Shown one piece after another: positions 39,933 to 46,446 of a stretch of 46,446 nucleotides of DNA (position 1 is the stretch's first letter; each line of letters begins with the position of its first letter). The notes beneath the pieces are model-generated. The model worked only from the letters and a program-made list of their open reading frames with translations, was not told the DNA's origin and searched no databases. Both the position numbers and the translations under genes were made by a program. The DNA comes from Lachnospiraceae bacterium. Lineage in GTDB: Bacteria; Bacillota; Clostridia; Lachnospirales; Lachnospiraceae. Location of the stretch: positions 1 to 46,446 of the forward strand of contig VSNR01000009.1 of NCBI GenBank assembly GCA_009774345.1, in the 5' to 3' direction.

Positions 39933-40775
39933 TTATTTCTTGGTGTAATCATAGAAGCCAGCGCCGGTCTTCTTACCAAGCTTGCCAGCGCGCACCATCT
40001 TTCTCAGAAGCGGTGAAGGCGCATACTTCGAATCGCCAGTCTCGGCATAGATCACTTCCATGATCGCAAGTACGATATCCAGTCCTATGTAATCGCCAAG
40101 TGCAAGCGGTCCCATCGGATGATTTGCACCAAGCTGCATCGCAACGTCGATATCTGCAACGCTCGCAACACCTGCTGCATAAACATTGATCGCTTCATTG
40201 ATCATCGGAATCAGGATTCTGTTCACGACAAAGCCTGCTGCCTCGTTCACCTCTACAGGAGTCTTGCCAATCTCAGAGGCGATGCCTTTGATTTTTGTTA
40301 CCAAATCCGCAGGTGTGTTTGCACCGGCAATCACCTCTACCAGCTTCATTCTGTCTGCCGGGTTGAAGAAGTGCATACCAATCAGCGGACGGTCAAGCCC
40401 TGCACCCATCTCTGTGATCGAAAGGGAAGAAGTGTTGGTAGCAAAGATACACTCTGGCTTAACAATTTCCTGCAATTCCTTGAAAGTTGTCTTTTTGATC
40501 TCCATCTTCTCAGGTGCAACTTCAATCACAAGATCGCAGTCTGTACAGATGTCCTTCAATCCTGTAGCGATCTTCGCTGCGATGGCATCTGCCTTCTCCT
40601 GTGTAATCTTTTCCTTGCTTACGAGGAAATTCAAATTCTTTAAAATCTTCGCTTTTCCGCCGTCTGCAAACTCCTGCTTAATGTCACATAAGCATACCTC
40701 ATAGCCGTCTGTCATTGCAAATGCCTGCGCAATACCGGAACCCATTGTTCCAGCGCCGATAATACCTACCTTCAT
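39933..40775 (-). CDS. hbd: 3-hydroxybutyryl-CoA dehydrogenase
   Basis: The 280-residue enzyme reduces acetoacetyl-CoA to 3-hydroxybutyryl-CoA. It begins with the Rossmann motif VGIIGAGTMGSGIAQAFA, with an acidic residue at the end of strand 2 (VCLCDIKQEF) favouring NADH. The catalytic His is in LIGMHFFNPADRMKLVEVI and the C-terminal domain shows GFVVNRILIPMINEA and NHPMGPLALGDYIGLD. Length is normal. It lies between crt and bcd with an AGGAGG site. Confidence 0.97.
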   Translation of the reverse strand: MKVGIIGAGTMGSGIAQAFAMTDGYEVCLCDIKQEFADGGKAKILKNLNFLVSKEKITQEKADAIAAKIATGLKDICTDCDLVIEVAPEKMEIKKTTFKELQEIVKPECIFATNTSSLSITEMGAGLDRPLIGMHFFNPADRMKLVEVIAGANTPADLVTKIKGIASEIGKTPVEVNEAAGFVVNRILIPMINEAINVYAAGVASVADIDVAMQLGANHPMGPLALGDYIGLDIVLAIMEVIYAETGDSKYAPSPLLRKMVRAGKLGKKTGAGFYDYTKK

Positions 40776-40809
40776 TGTAAGTCCTCCTTATTTTTTATTG
40801 TTCCTTATA

Positions 40810-41595
40810 CTAACAGTTCTTAAACGGCTCCTTCACCTTCTCCTTGTTCTTGTCAAGGAAGAACGCCATACCGTATTTCTGGTCCTCTGTCTCAAAGCAG
40901 TCACCAAAAAGTTTTTCTTCAATCACAATTGCCTTGTCCATATCTACATCAAGTCCCTCGTTGATCGCCTTCTTGCAGTTGCGGACAGCGATCGGCGCAT
41001 TCTTTGCGATGCCTGCCGCCATCTTCTCTGCCTGTACCATCAGCTCCTCAGCAGGGTATACCGCATTGACCAGACCGATTCTTAACGCCTCGTCCGCCTT
41101 GATATTTCTGGCGGTATAGATCATCTGCTTTGCCATGCCAGCGCCCACAAGACGCGCAAGCCGCTGTGTGCCGCCAAAGCCCGGTGTAATGCCAAGACCA
41201 ACCTCAGGCTGTCCAAACACTGCATTCTCAGAGCAGATTCGAATGTCACAGCTCATTGAGATCTCACATCCGCCGCCAAGTGCAAAGCCGTTTACTGCTG
41301 CGATCACTGGAACCGGGAACGTCTCAAGCTTTCTGAACACATCATTTCCCTTCTTGCCAAACGCCTCGCCCTCTGCCTTTGTGAGTGTGCTCATCTCACC
41401 GATATCAGCGCCTGCCACAAAGGATTTTGTGCCTGCACCTGTGAGTATCAGACATCTCACTTCGTCGAGGTTCACTGCGTCAAGAGTCTCATTGAGCTCG
41501 TCCAGCACCTGAGAGTTGAGTGCATTCAAAGCCTTTTCACGGTTGATGGTAATCTTTCCGACCGCTCCATTTGCTTCAAAAAGGATATATTCCAT
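40810..41595 (-). CDS. crt: Crotonase (3-hydroxybutyryl-CoA dehydratase)
   Basis: The protein of about 261 residues of the enoyl-CoA hydratase family removes water from 3-hydroxybutyryl-CoA. It has the oxyanion-hole segment SFVAGADIGEM, GFALGGGCEISMSCDIRI with one catalytic Glu and FGQPEVGLGITPGFGGTQRL with the other. The start at 41595 follows GGAGG; the upstream in-frame codon at 41607 lies before that site. It is the second gene of the butyrate operon. Confidence 0.96.
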   Translation of the reverse strand: MEYILFEANGAVGKITINREKALNALNSQVLDELNETLDAVNLDEVRCLILTGAGTKSFVAGADIGEMSTLTKAEGEAFGKKGNDVFRKLETFPVPVIAAVNGFALGGGCEISMSCDIRICSENAVFGQPEVGLGITPGFGGTQRLARLVGAGMAKQMIYTARNIKADEALRIGLVNAVYPAEELMVQAEKMAAGIAKNAPIAVRNCKKAINEGLDVDMDKAIVIEEKLFGDCFETEDQKYGMAFFLDKNKEKVKEPFKNC

Positions 41596-41627
41596 ATTTA
41601 CCTCCATATTTCGCTATCTATTTGAAA

Positions 41628-42812
41628 TTATTCGTATTTTTTCACAACGGTTGAACATCCCATGCCGCCGCCGATGCAGAGTGTCGCAAGACCAGTCTTT
41701 GCGCCCTTTGCCTCCATCTCATGCAGCAGTGTCACCAAGATACGGCAGCCTGACGCACCTACTGGATGTCCCAGCGCAATCGCGCCGCCGTTTGGATTGA
41801 GCTGCTTATCCACATCAATGCCCAGATCTCTGCCTACTGCGATCGACTGTGCCGCAAATGCCTCGTTTGCCTCGATAATATCAAAGTCCTCGATCTTCAT
41901 GCCGGTCTTCGCCAGCACTTTCTTCGTAGATGCCACTGGACCAATGCCCATCACTTCAGGTCTCACACCTGCAAGCGCGCCTGCTACCCACTCAGCCATC
42001 GGTGTCACACCCAGCTCTTTTGCCTTCTCTTCGCTCATGACAACGATTGCAGCTGCTCCGTCATTGATACCGGAAGCATTGCCGGCAGTCACATATTTAT
42101 CCTTGTTGATCGGGCGGAGCTTTGCAAGTCCCTCCATTGTAGACCCTGCTCTTGGTCCCTCGTCAACCTTGAACTCTACCATCTCTTTTTTCTTCTTCAC
42201 CATGACAGGAACGATTTCCTTGTCGAACGCGCCGGACTTCTGTGCAGCCTCTGCCTTCTGCTGGCTCTTTAATGCGAACGCATCCAGCTCTTCCCGCGTG
42301 ATCTTCCACTCGTCACAAATATTGTCTGCTGTCTGAATCATATGATAGTCATTGAATGCATCCCAGAGTGCATCCTTAATCATGGTATCTACCAGCACTC
42401 CATTGTTCATTCTATAGCCGAAACGTGCATTAGGAAGTGCAAAAGGAGCCATGGACATGTTTTCCATACCGCCTGCTACCACGATGTCCGCATCACCCGC
42501 CAGAATCATCTGTGCTGCCATATTGACACAATTCAGACCAGAACCACACACAACATTCACGGTGACTGCGGGTGTCTCGATTGGAAGTCCTGCCTTGACC
42601 GCTGACTGACGTGCAACATTCTGTCCAAGACCTGCCTGAATAACACATCCCATATACACATGATCCACCTTGTCAGCCGGAACACCTGCCCTGTTCAGTG
42701 CTTCCTTGATTACGATCGCACCGAGCTCCTGCGCCGGAGTTGTGCTGAGTGATCCGCCCATAGTACCAATTGCAGTACGACATGCACCTGCCAATACAAT
42801 TTTCTTTGTCAT
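41628..42812 (-). CDS. thl: Acetyl-CoA acetyltransferase (thiolase)
   Basis: The protein of about 394 residues condenses two acetyl-CoA to acetoacetyl-CoA, the first step to butyrate. It has the nucleophilic Cys in TVNVVCGSGLNCVNMA, the GGMENMS loop, NEAFAAQ, GHPVGASGCRI and the second active Cys in LCIGGGMG. The start is the ATG at 42812, eight bases after GGAGG; two in-frame ATGs lie upstream, one of them overlapping that site. It is the first gene of the six-gene operon, behind a leader of about 200 nt. Confidence 0.97.
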   Translation of the reverse strand: MTKKIVLAGACRTAIGTMGGSLSTTPAQELGAIVIKEALNRAGVPADKVDHVYMGCVIQAGLGQNVARQSAVKAGLPIETPAVTVNVVCGSGLNCVNMAAQMILAGDADIVVAGGMENMSMAPFALPNARFGYRMNNGVLVDTMIKDALWDAFNDYHMIQTADNICDEWKITREELDAFALKSQQKAEAAQKSGAFDKEIVPVMVKKKKEMVEFKVDEGPRAGSTMEGLAKLRPINKDKYVTAGNASGINDGAAAIVVMSEEKAKELGVTPMAEWVAGALAGVRPEVMGIGPVASTKKVLAKTGMKIEDFDIIEANEAFAAQSIAVGRDLGIDVDKQLNPNGGAIALGHPVGASGCRILVTLLHEMEAKGAKTGLATLCIGGGMGCSTVVKKYE

Positions 42813-43054
42813 TATCATTTCCTCCATCTTTTATACTCTTGTAATGGGTTTTACATCCCATCAGTTTACACGTGACTGTGATTCTTCTGGCACAACAAAC
42901 AAATATTTTTGAAAAACGCACAAAAAATAACGCAATTTCTCTCGAAAGAATGCTTCCCAATGCAGTCCTTTTGTGCAATATTCAAACTTTACTCCCTCAT
43001 TGCGTTCATCACAATCATTGTGCTTATTTTACCACATTGTTAAAAAAAAAGCAA
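42813..43054 (-). promoter_or_regulatory. Promoter and long leader of the butyrate operon
   Basis: On the minus strand TTGCTT (43049-43054), 17 bp and TAAAAT (43026-43031) with an extended TG form the likely promoter. About 200 nt of leader follow before thl. In it AACGCAAT (42999-43006) and ATTGCGTT (42929-42936) can pair over a 62-nt loop and are followed by ATTTTTTG, a possible attenuator. The spacer contains TTAACAATG, half of a Rex-like site, but no full Rex palindrome. The rest of the gap to 43219 shows no gene. Confidence 0.5.
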
Positions 43055-43219
43055 TCTTTTTGTCTTTTGATATTTAATACAATATTGACGAATTTTACAT
43101 CCTAAAATTATCCAATTTTATCTATTTCCATTGTGTTTCCAAGGTTTCCTCTTGAACTTTATTGTGCATTGTTTCTATCTTTTGTAATTTATGCACTTTT
43201 GTACAATGCTTTCTCCCTG

Positions 43220-44233
43220 CTAATTTTCCTCCGCTGGCACGGCAGGGTCTTTCATATCATATTTTCTGTCCCACTCCTTCGAGACCTCATTGCGCTCCAC
43301 CTCACATCTGTGCGCGCTCAAAAATCCCGCAAGCTGATAAAAATCAACCCAGATCTCGTTGTTTCCATCCTTCTGTGACTCGTCAAAAATCAATTGCAGC
43401 CCCACATGCAGATGCACGGTCTTGATATTGTTCACATTTTCCTTGTCGCTGTAGCCCGTATGCCCCATATAGCCGATCACATCGCCCGCAGTGACATAAT
43501 CTCCCTCCTTGAGCCCCTCGGCGTAGGGTCTGTTCTGGCGCAGATGTGCATAGTAATAATACCGCTTTTTATCAAAACTGCGGATGCCGATGCGCCACCC
43601 GCCGTAGCGGTTCCAGCCAAGCGCCTCCACATAGCCGGACTCGACTGCGATGATGGGCGTGCCCACCAGCCCCATCATGTCGTGTCCTAGGTGCTGGCGC
43701 TTGTAGCCAAAATCCCTGCCGACGCCAAAATCATCATAATCCTGATATGCAAACCCCGCCGCAATCGGTGAATACGCCTTCAGCCCATACTTTTTCTGAT
43801 AGCTGCCGCTGTCATCCTTGATCTCATATTCCCCCAGCATTCCGCCAAGCACCGCCGAATACGCTTCATGATAATACGAAAAATGCTGATACTTCTCCCG
43901 GAGCGCTTCCTCTGTCGTCTCTTTCTCTGAGAGCTGCTTCGCTGCCTCCTCTATGTATTTGACCGATTTCTCATTAAATTCACCGCCCCCGCGCACCGCT
44001 GCGTAGGCAAGCAGCGTAATCCAGTCCAGATGCACCTCTGACTCATAGGATTCTATATCCAGCAGACATGCTTTCTTCATCGCTTCTTTTGAGGCGTTAA
44101 AATCAACCCACTTAATAAAATCATTCCCTGTCTGGCTGACCTGAAGCTCCTGAACTCTGTTCTCGTACCAGACAATTCCTGCCGCCAGCACCAATGCCAT
44201 CAGAATCAAACATGTCATTATTTTATTCTTCAC
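43220..44233 (-). CDS. M23 family peptidase with N-terminal membrane anchor
   Basis: The 337-residue protein starts with a membrane helix or uncleaved signal (IMTCLILMALVLAAGIVW, about 5-22), has a helical middle region, then the M23 metallopeptidase domain (about 175-290) with zinc ligands in RQHLGHDMMG and TVHLHVGLQ. Such enzymes cut peptide bonds in peptidoglycan; this one would act at the outer face of the membrane. The start is GTG at 44233 with a weak site; the ATG at 44218 is an alternative. A decayed copy of part of this gene lies at 45481-45533. Confidence 0.88.
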   Translation of the reverse strand: MKNKIMTCLILMALVLAAGIVWYENRVQELQVSQTGNDFIKWVDFNASKEAMKKACLLDIESYESEVHLDWITLLAYAAVRGGGEFNEKSVKYIEEAAKQLSEKETTEEALREKYQHFSYYHEAYSAVLGGMLGEYEIKDDSGSYQKKYGLKAYSPIAAGFAYQDYDDFGVGRDFGYKRQHLGHDMMGLVGTPIIAVESGYVEALGWNRYGGWRIGIRSFDKKRYYYYAHLRQNRPYAEGLKEGDYVTAGDVIGYMGHTGYSDKENVNNIKTVHLHVGLQLIFDESQKDGNNEIWVDFYQLAGFLSAHRCEVERNEVSKEWDRKYDMKDPAVPAEEN

Positions 44234-44291
44234 ATAATCACCATTCTGTCAATACATTATCCGTTTATTATATGCATATAAAAATGGTGAT

Positions 44292-44345
44292 ATGCGCGCG
44301 CCTTTAACGGCATACTTCCTCTGCATGGGTCTGCGCTGCGCATAA
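44292..44345 (-). repeat. Structured interspersed repeat, copy C (degenerate)
   Basis: The order GCGCGCC, a small inner hairpin (CC tttaa CGG), an 11-nt linker ending TTCCTCT, GCATGGG and GCGCATAAAAA follows that of copies A and B, but the outer stem is only partly complementary. Like them it lies just past a leftward terminator. Confidence 0.55.
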
Positions 44346-44387
44346 AAACAGGACTGCCACCCGCAGGGATAACAGTCCTGCTTTTTT
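44344..44387. terminator. Bidirectional terminator beyond the acetyltransferase gene
   Basis: CAGGACTG (44349-44356) and CAGTCCTG (44373-44380) form a perfect 8-bp stem, with T-runs on both strands. The stretch between it and the acetyltransferase stop (44388-44532) shows no gene. Confidence 0.8.
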
Positions 44388-44532
44388 ATGCTGTTTTAAC
44401 ATATGAAGGACAAACTCTGTTTTACTCTCAGTCCTCTGCATCGAAGGAATGTTCGTCTGGATAGAATATTATCACTTGATTATATTTCATCGCTGATCCC
44501 TCATATATCTCGATTTATCCAGTTCTACAAAC

Positions 44533-45063
44533 TTAGATTTTTTTGTATGTACAATATCGTCCCATCGTAACGATATCTCCTCCATTACATTCATAAGGTA
44601 TTTCTTTTACGAATTGAAACCCTAATTTTTGAAGAACACGGCCAGAAGCGAGATTTTCTATAGCATACGAGGTACTTATTTCATTTATCTTCTTGACTTC
44701 AACCGCATATTTTATAACAGTACTCATTGCTTCGGTTACATATCCATTTCCCCAGAATTTTTTTCCGAGATTATAAGAAATATCCCAATGTTTTTCATCA
44801 TTATTGAAAAAAATCAGGCACGTTCCTATTATTTCATTTATGCCTTTCAGAATGATAATCCATCTGTCCCACTTATCATTGTTTAGATTTTCAAGTTCAA
44901 ATTCTACAAACTCTTTTGCTTCGCTGATATCATTGCTTGCCTTCCACCACATATATCTTGATACATTTTCGTCTTGCATCCAACAGCTAAAGATTGCCTC
45001 TGCATCATCTGAATGAATTTCTCTTAGAATTAATCTATCGGTTTCTAACTTAGGTGTAGTCAT
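44533..45063 (-). CDS. GNAT acetyltransferase, RimJ/RimL-like
   Basis: The 176-residue protein begins TTPKLETDRLILREIHSDDAEAIF, the typical start of RimJ/RimL-type N-acetyltransferases. It has the acetyl-CoA binding strand and loop in NLGKKFWGNGYVTEAMSTVIKYA and the C-terminal NLASGRVLQKLGFQFVKE. Substrates in this group range from ribosomal protein N-termini to small molecules. Its ATG overlaps the stop of the decayed kinase gene upstream. No specific substrate can be assigned. Confidence 0.88.
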   Translation of the reverse strand: MTTPKLETDRLILREIHSDDAEAIFSCWMQDENVSRYMWWKASNDISEAKEFVEFELENLNNDKWDRWIIILKGINEIIGTCLIFFNNDEKHWDISYNLGKKFWGNGYVTEAMSTVIKYAVEVKKINEISTSYAIENLASGRVLQKLGFQFVKEIPYECNGGDIVTMGRYCTYKKI

Positions 45064-45341
45064 ATTTCCTCCAACAATACCAATTTACAGATTCTGCTGT
45101 ACGATTTCAAAGTTCTTCTCCACAGGTAAACGTGTTTTGACTTGCTTCTCATATCCAAACCACCACGATCATAAATTCTATCAGAAACATTTCTTTTAAT
45201 TGTATAGGGAGGATTTGTCGATTCCCAAAAATAATCATCTGTATCCATAAAAAAATATCCAAGCTTATTACTAATAAACTTACCTATAGTAGAAGTTCCT
45301 GAACCAGATGCACCATATATATGAACAACTTGTCTATCCAT
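45060..45341 (-). pseudogene. Decayed P-loop nucleoside/shikimate-kinase-like gene with internal deletions
   Basis: The 93-residue frame begins MDRQVVHIYGASGSGTSTIGKF, an intact Walker A of an adenylate-kinase-like P-loop protein, then GYFFMDTDDYFWESTNPPY. Relatives are about 180 residues. Here RNVSDRI is joined directly to a late motif, RGGLDMRSKSKH, so roughly 80 residues are missing. After KSKH the frame turns to VYLWRRTLKSYS, but the next frame reads RLPVEKNFEIVQQNL to a stop at 45085-45087, which looks like the true C-terminus. So there is a second deletion with a frameshift. The product cannot be an active kinase. Confidence 0.7.
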
Positions 45342-45480
45342 GATTTTTACTCCTTGTCGTTCGATCTCCCTTATACTACGACTATTATTTTATTGATTTC
45401 ATTATACAATATCTACCCTCCGCCCACAACCCCTATTTACATTTACGCACAGGCTATCGTTACCTTATCCCGATGGAACT

Positions 45481-45533
45481 GTTGTCTCTTTCGCTGAGAT
45501 CTGCTTTACTGCCTCCTCTATGTATTTGACTGA
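45481..45533 (-). pseudogene. Fragment duplicated from the M23 peptidase gene
   Basis: The stretch GTTGTCTCTTTCGCTGAG and onward to TATGTATTTGACTGATT matches 43914-43966 of the M23 gene (encoding the KYIEEAAKQLSEKETTE region) with only about eight to nine differences over 53 bases. No longer frame is kept around it. It is the relic of a second copy or a local duplication. The surrounding gap 45342-45726 otherwise holds a small hairpin (GCCTGC / GCAGGC near 45551-45569), repeat copy B and a terminator. Confidence 0.65.
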
Positions 45534-45616
45534 TTAAATCAAATCCATTGCCTGCGGAATTTGCAGGCTTTATTGTAAACAGCGCAGCGGCAGTACCTGT
45601 GTATAATTTCCCTTTC

Positions 45617-45684
45617 CCCTACTCGTGCGCCGCCGATGCGCCACTTTAGTGGCATATTTCCTCTGCATCGGCGTGTGCATAAAA
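45617..45684 (-). repeat. Structured interspersed repeat, copy B (complete)
   Basis: CCTACTCGTGCGC leads to an outer stem GCCGATGC (45632-45639) / GCATCGGC (45665-45672). This encloses an inner hairpin GCCACT / AGTGGC (45640-45653) and an 11-nt linker ending TTCCTCT; GTGTGCATAAAA follows. Flanks and linker match copy A almost exactly, while both stems have different sequences with pairing preserved. Confidence 0.8.
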
Positions 45685-45712
45685 GAACAGGCATCGGTTC
45701 CCCAACACCTGT
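45681..45712 (-). terminator. Probable terminator of hpf
   Basis: On the minus strand ACAGG and CCTGT pair around a long loop and are followed by TCTTTT. It lies just after the hpf stop and touches repeat copy B. Confidence 0.6.
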
Positions 45713-45726
45713 CCATACATCCCTAT

Positions 45727-46260
45727 TTAATTTTCCGGCTCTATCAGACCATACGTATTTCCCTTACGCTTGTACACCACATTGACCTCGTCTGTCTCCG
45801 CATTGCAGAACACATAGAAATCATGACCCAAAAGCTCCATCTGAACACATGCATCCTCTGCATACATTGGCTTGATGTCAAATTTCTTTGTGCGGACAAT
45901 GCGCACCTCCTCATCGTCGTCCTCGACCTCTCTCTCTATAAAATCGGTTCTGAGGCTTGCGGCTCCTGCCTGCTGGTCTGCCCTGAACTTGGTTCTGTAT
46001 TTCTTGAGCTGCCGCTCGATCACTTCCGCTGCTAAATCCACTGATACATACATATCGTTGCTCACCTGCTCTGAACGAATGATGTTTCCTTTCATGGGAA
46101 TGGTAACTTCGATCTTCTGCCGCTCCTTCTCGACGCTTAATGTCGCGTGTACCTCCGTTTCTGGCGTGAAATATTTCTCCAGCTTGCCGATTTTGTCCTC
46201 AACTGCTGCCCTTAAACCGGGCGTTACATCAATGTTCTTACCGCTGATAATAAATTTCAT
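45727..46260 (-). CDS. hpf: Ribosome hibernation promoting factor, long form
   Basis: The protein of about 177 residues begins MKFIISGKNIDVTPGLRAAVEDKIGKLEKYF, the HPF/YfiA domain that occupies the mRNA channel of the small subunit. After an acidic linker it has the C-terminal dimerisation domain (RIVRTKKFDIKPMYAEDACVQMELLGHDFYVFCN). The long form joins two 70S ribosomes into inactive 100S particles. The start at 46260 fits the family and the GGAAGGGATG site; the longer frame adds seven residues. It is a single-gene unit with its own promoter. Confidence 0.96.
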   Translation of the reverse strand: MKFIISGKNIDVTPGLRAAVEDKIGKLEKYFTPETEVHATLSVEKERQKIEVTIPMKGNIIRSEQVSNDMYVSVDLAAEVIERQLKKYRTKFRADQQAGAASLRTDFIEREVEDDDEEVRIVRTKKFDIKPMYAEDACVQMELLGHDFYVFCNAETDEVNVVYKRKGNTYGLIEPEN

Positions 46261-46280
46261 TATGTCCACATCCCTTCCCA

Positions 46281-46349
46281 CTTAATTGACAATTAAGCTT
46301 GTCTCTTTCATTGTATTTTGATTATAGCATATCTCTTTATATTTTCCAA
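46281..46349 (-). promoter_or_regulatory. hpf promoter with a downstream palindrome
   Basis: On the minus strand TTGGAA (46344-46349), 17 bp and TATAAT (46321-46326) form a strong promoter. Between the expected start (about 46314) and the gene lies a perfect palindrome CTTAATTG-a-CAATTAAG (46281-46297), which could be an operator or an RNA hairpin before the ribosome-binding site. Confidence 0.7.
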
Positions 46350-46446
46350 CAACTTTTGGGAAGATATTCTAAATTTTTCGTAAATCTCCGTCCTTTTTTA
46401 GACATATTTTATCATATTCAACAATTTAAAAATGTCAATAAATTTA

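Noticed and set aside
43032..43054. A Rex operator in the butyrate promoter
   Set aside because: Only one half resembles the consensus (TTAACAA); the other half matches poorly, so I do not call it.
25417..45684. The structured repeats as integron attC sites
   Set aside because: They lack the GTTRRRY/RYYYAAC core boxes, no integrase is seen, and the flanking genes are ordinary backbone genes.

Overview
The window looks like the chromosome of an anaerobic, butyrate-forming Firmicute, most likely a Lachnospiraceae. The evidence is a complete thl-crt-hbd-bcd-etfB-etfA operon, a ptb-buk pair (the butyrate kinase route, as in Coprococcus-type gut bacteria), split ThrE transporters, a glucuronide operon and Gram-positive ribosome-binding sites throughout. 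Genus cannot be fixed from this sequence alone.

Positions 1 to about 17.9 kb are accessory DNA, probably one end of an integrative element. It opens inside a 149-bp tandem repeat fused to an IS transposase remnant. Next comes a lantibiotic-immunity-type ABC cassette (about 0.7-3.3 kb) divergent from an OmpR-type two-component system (3.5-5.5 kb). A second sensory module follows (5.6-12.8 kb): two unrecognised genes, one with an in-frame stop, a GHKL sensor kinase, a LytTR regulator and a FtsX/MacB-type ABC exporter. Two promoters in this module carry the same 20-bp-spaced repeat at exactly the same distance from the -10 box, so the exporter operon and the unrecognised genes are probably one regulon. 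The element's maintenance genes (YaiI-like protein, DUF3846-like fragment, RepA, ParB, ParA, DUF5348-like protein) run leftward from 17.6 to 13.0 kb. The element ends in inverted repeats that cut into the 3' end of a subtilisin-like protease gene.

From 17.9 kb onward is chromosomal backbone: a leftward glucuronide operon (GH2 glycosidase, GPH-family sugar transporter, uxuA, uxuB; 25.3-19.6 kb), a split threonine/serine exporter, and ptb-buk on the plus strand. A six-gene polyamine operon (35.8-29.1 kb, leftward) contains both known kinds of spermidine-forming chemistry: SpeD/SpeE, and carboxyspermidine dehydrogenase/decarboxylase. It is preceded by a 180-nt structured leader with mutually exclusive pairings and an intrinsic terminator. 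Then come a Uma2-family protein, the six-gene butyrate operon (42.8-36.8 kb), an M23 peptidase, a GNAT acetyltransferase with a decayed P-loop kinase gene, and the ribosome hibernation factor hpf.

An interspersed structured repeat lies just past leftward terminators at about 25.4, 44.3 and 45.6 kb, with a partial copy at 35.8 kb. The two complete copies keep the flanks but change both arms of two nested stems in a compensatory way. The best candidates for undescribed biology are this repeat family, the speD leader and the LytTR regulon with its unknown protein pair.
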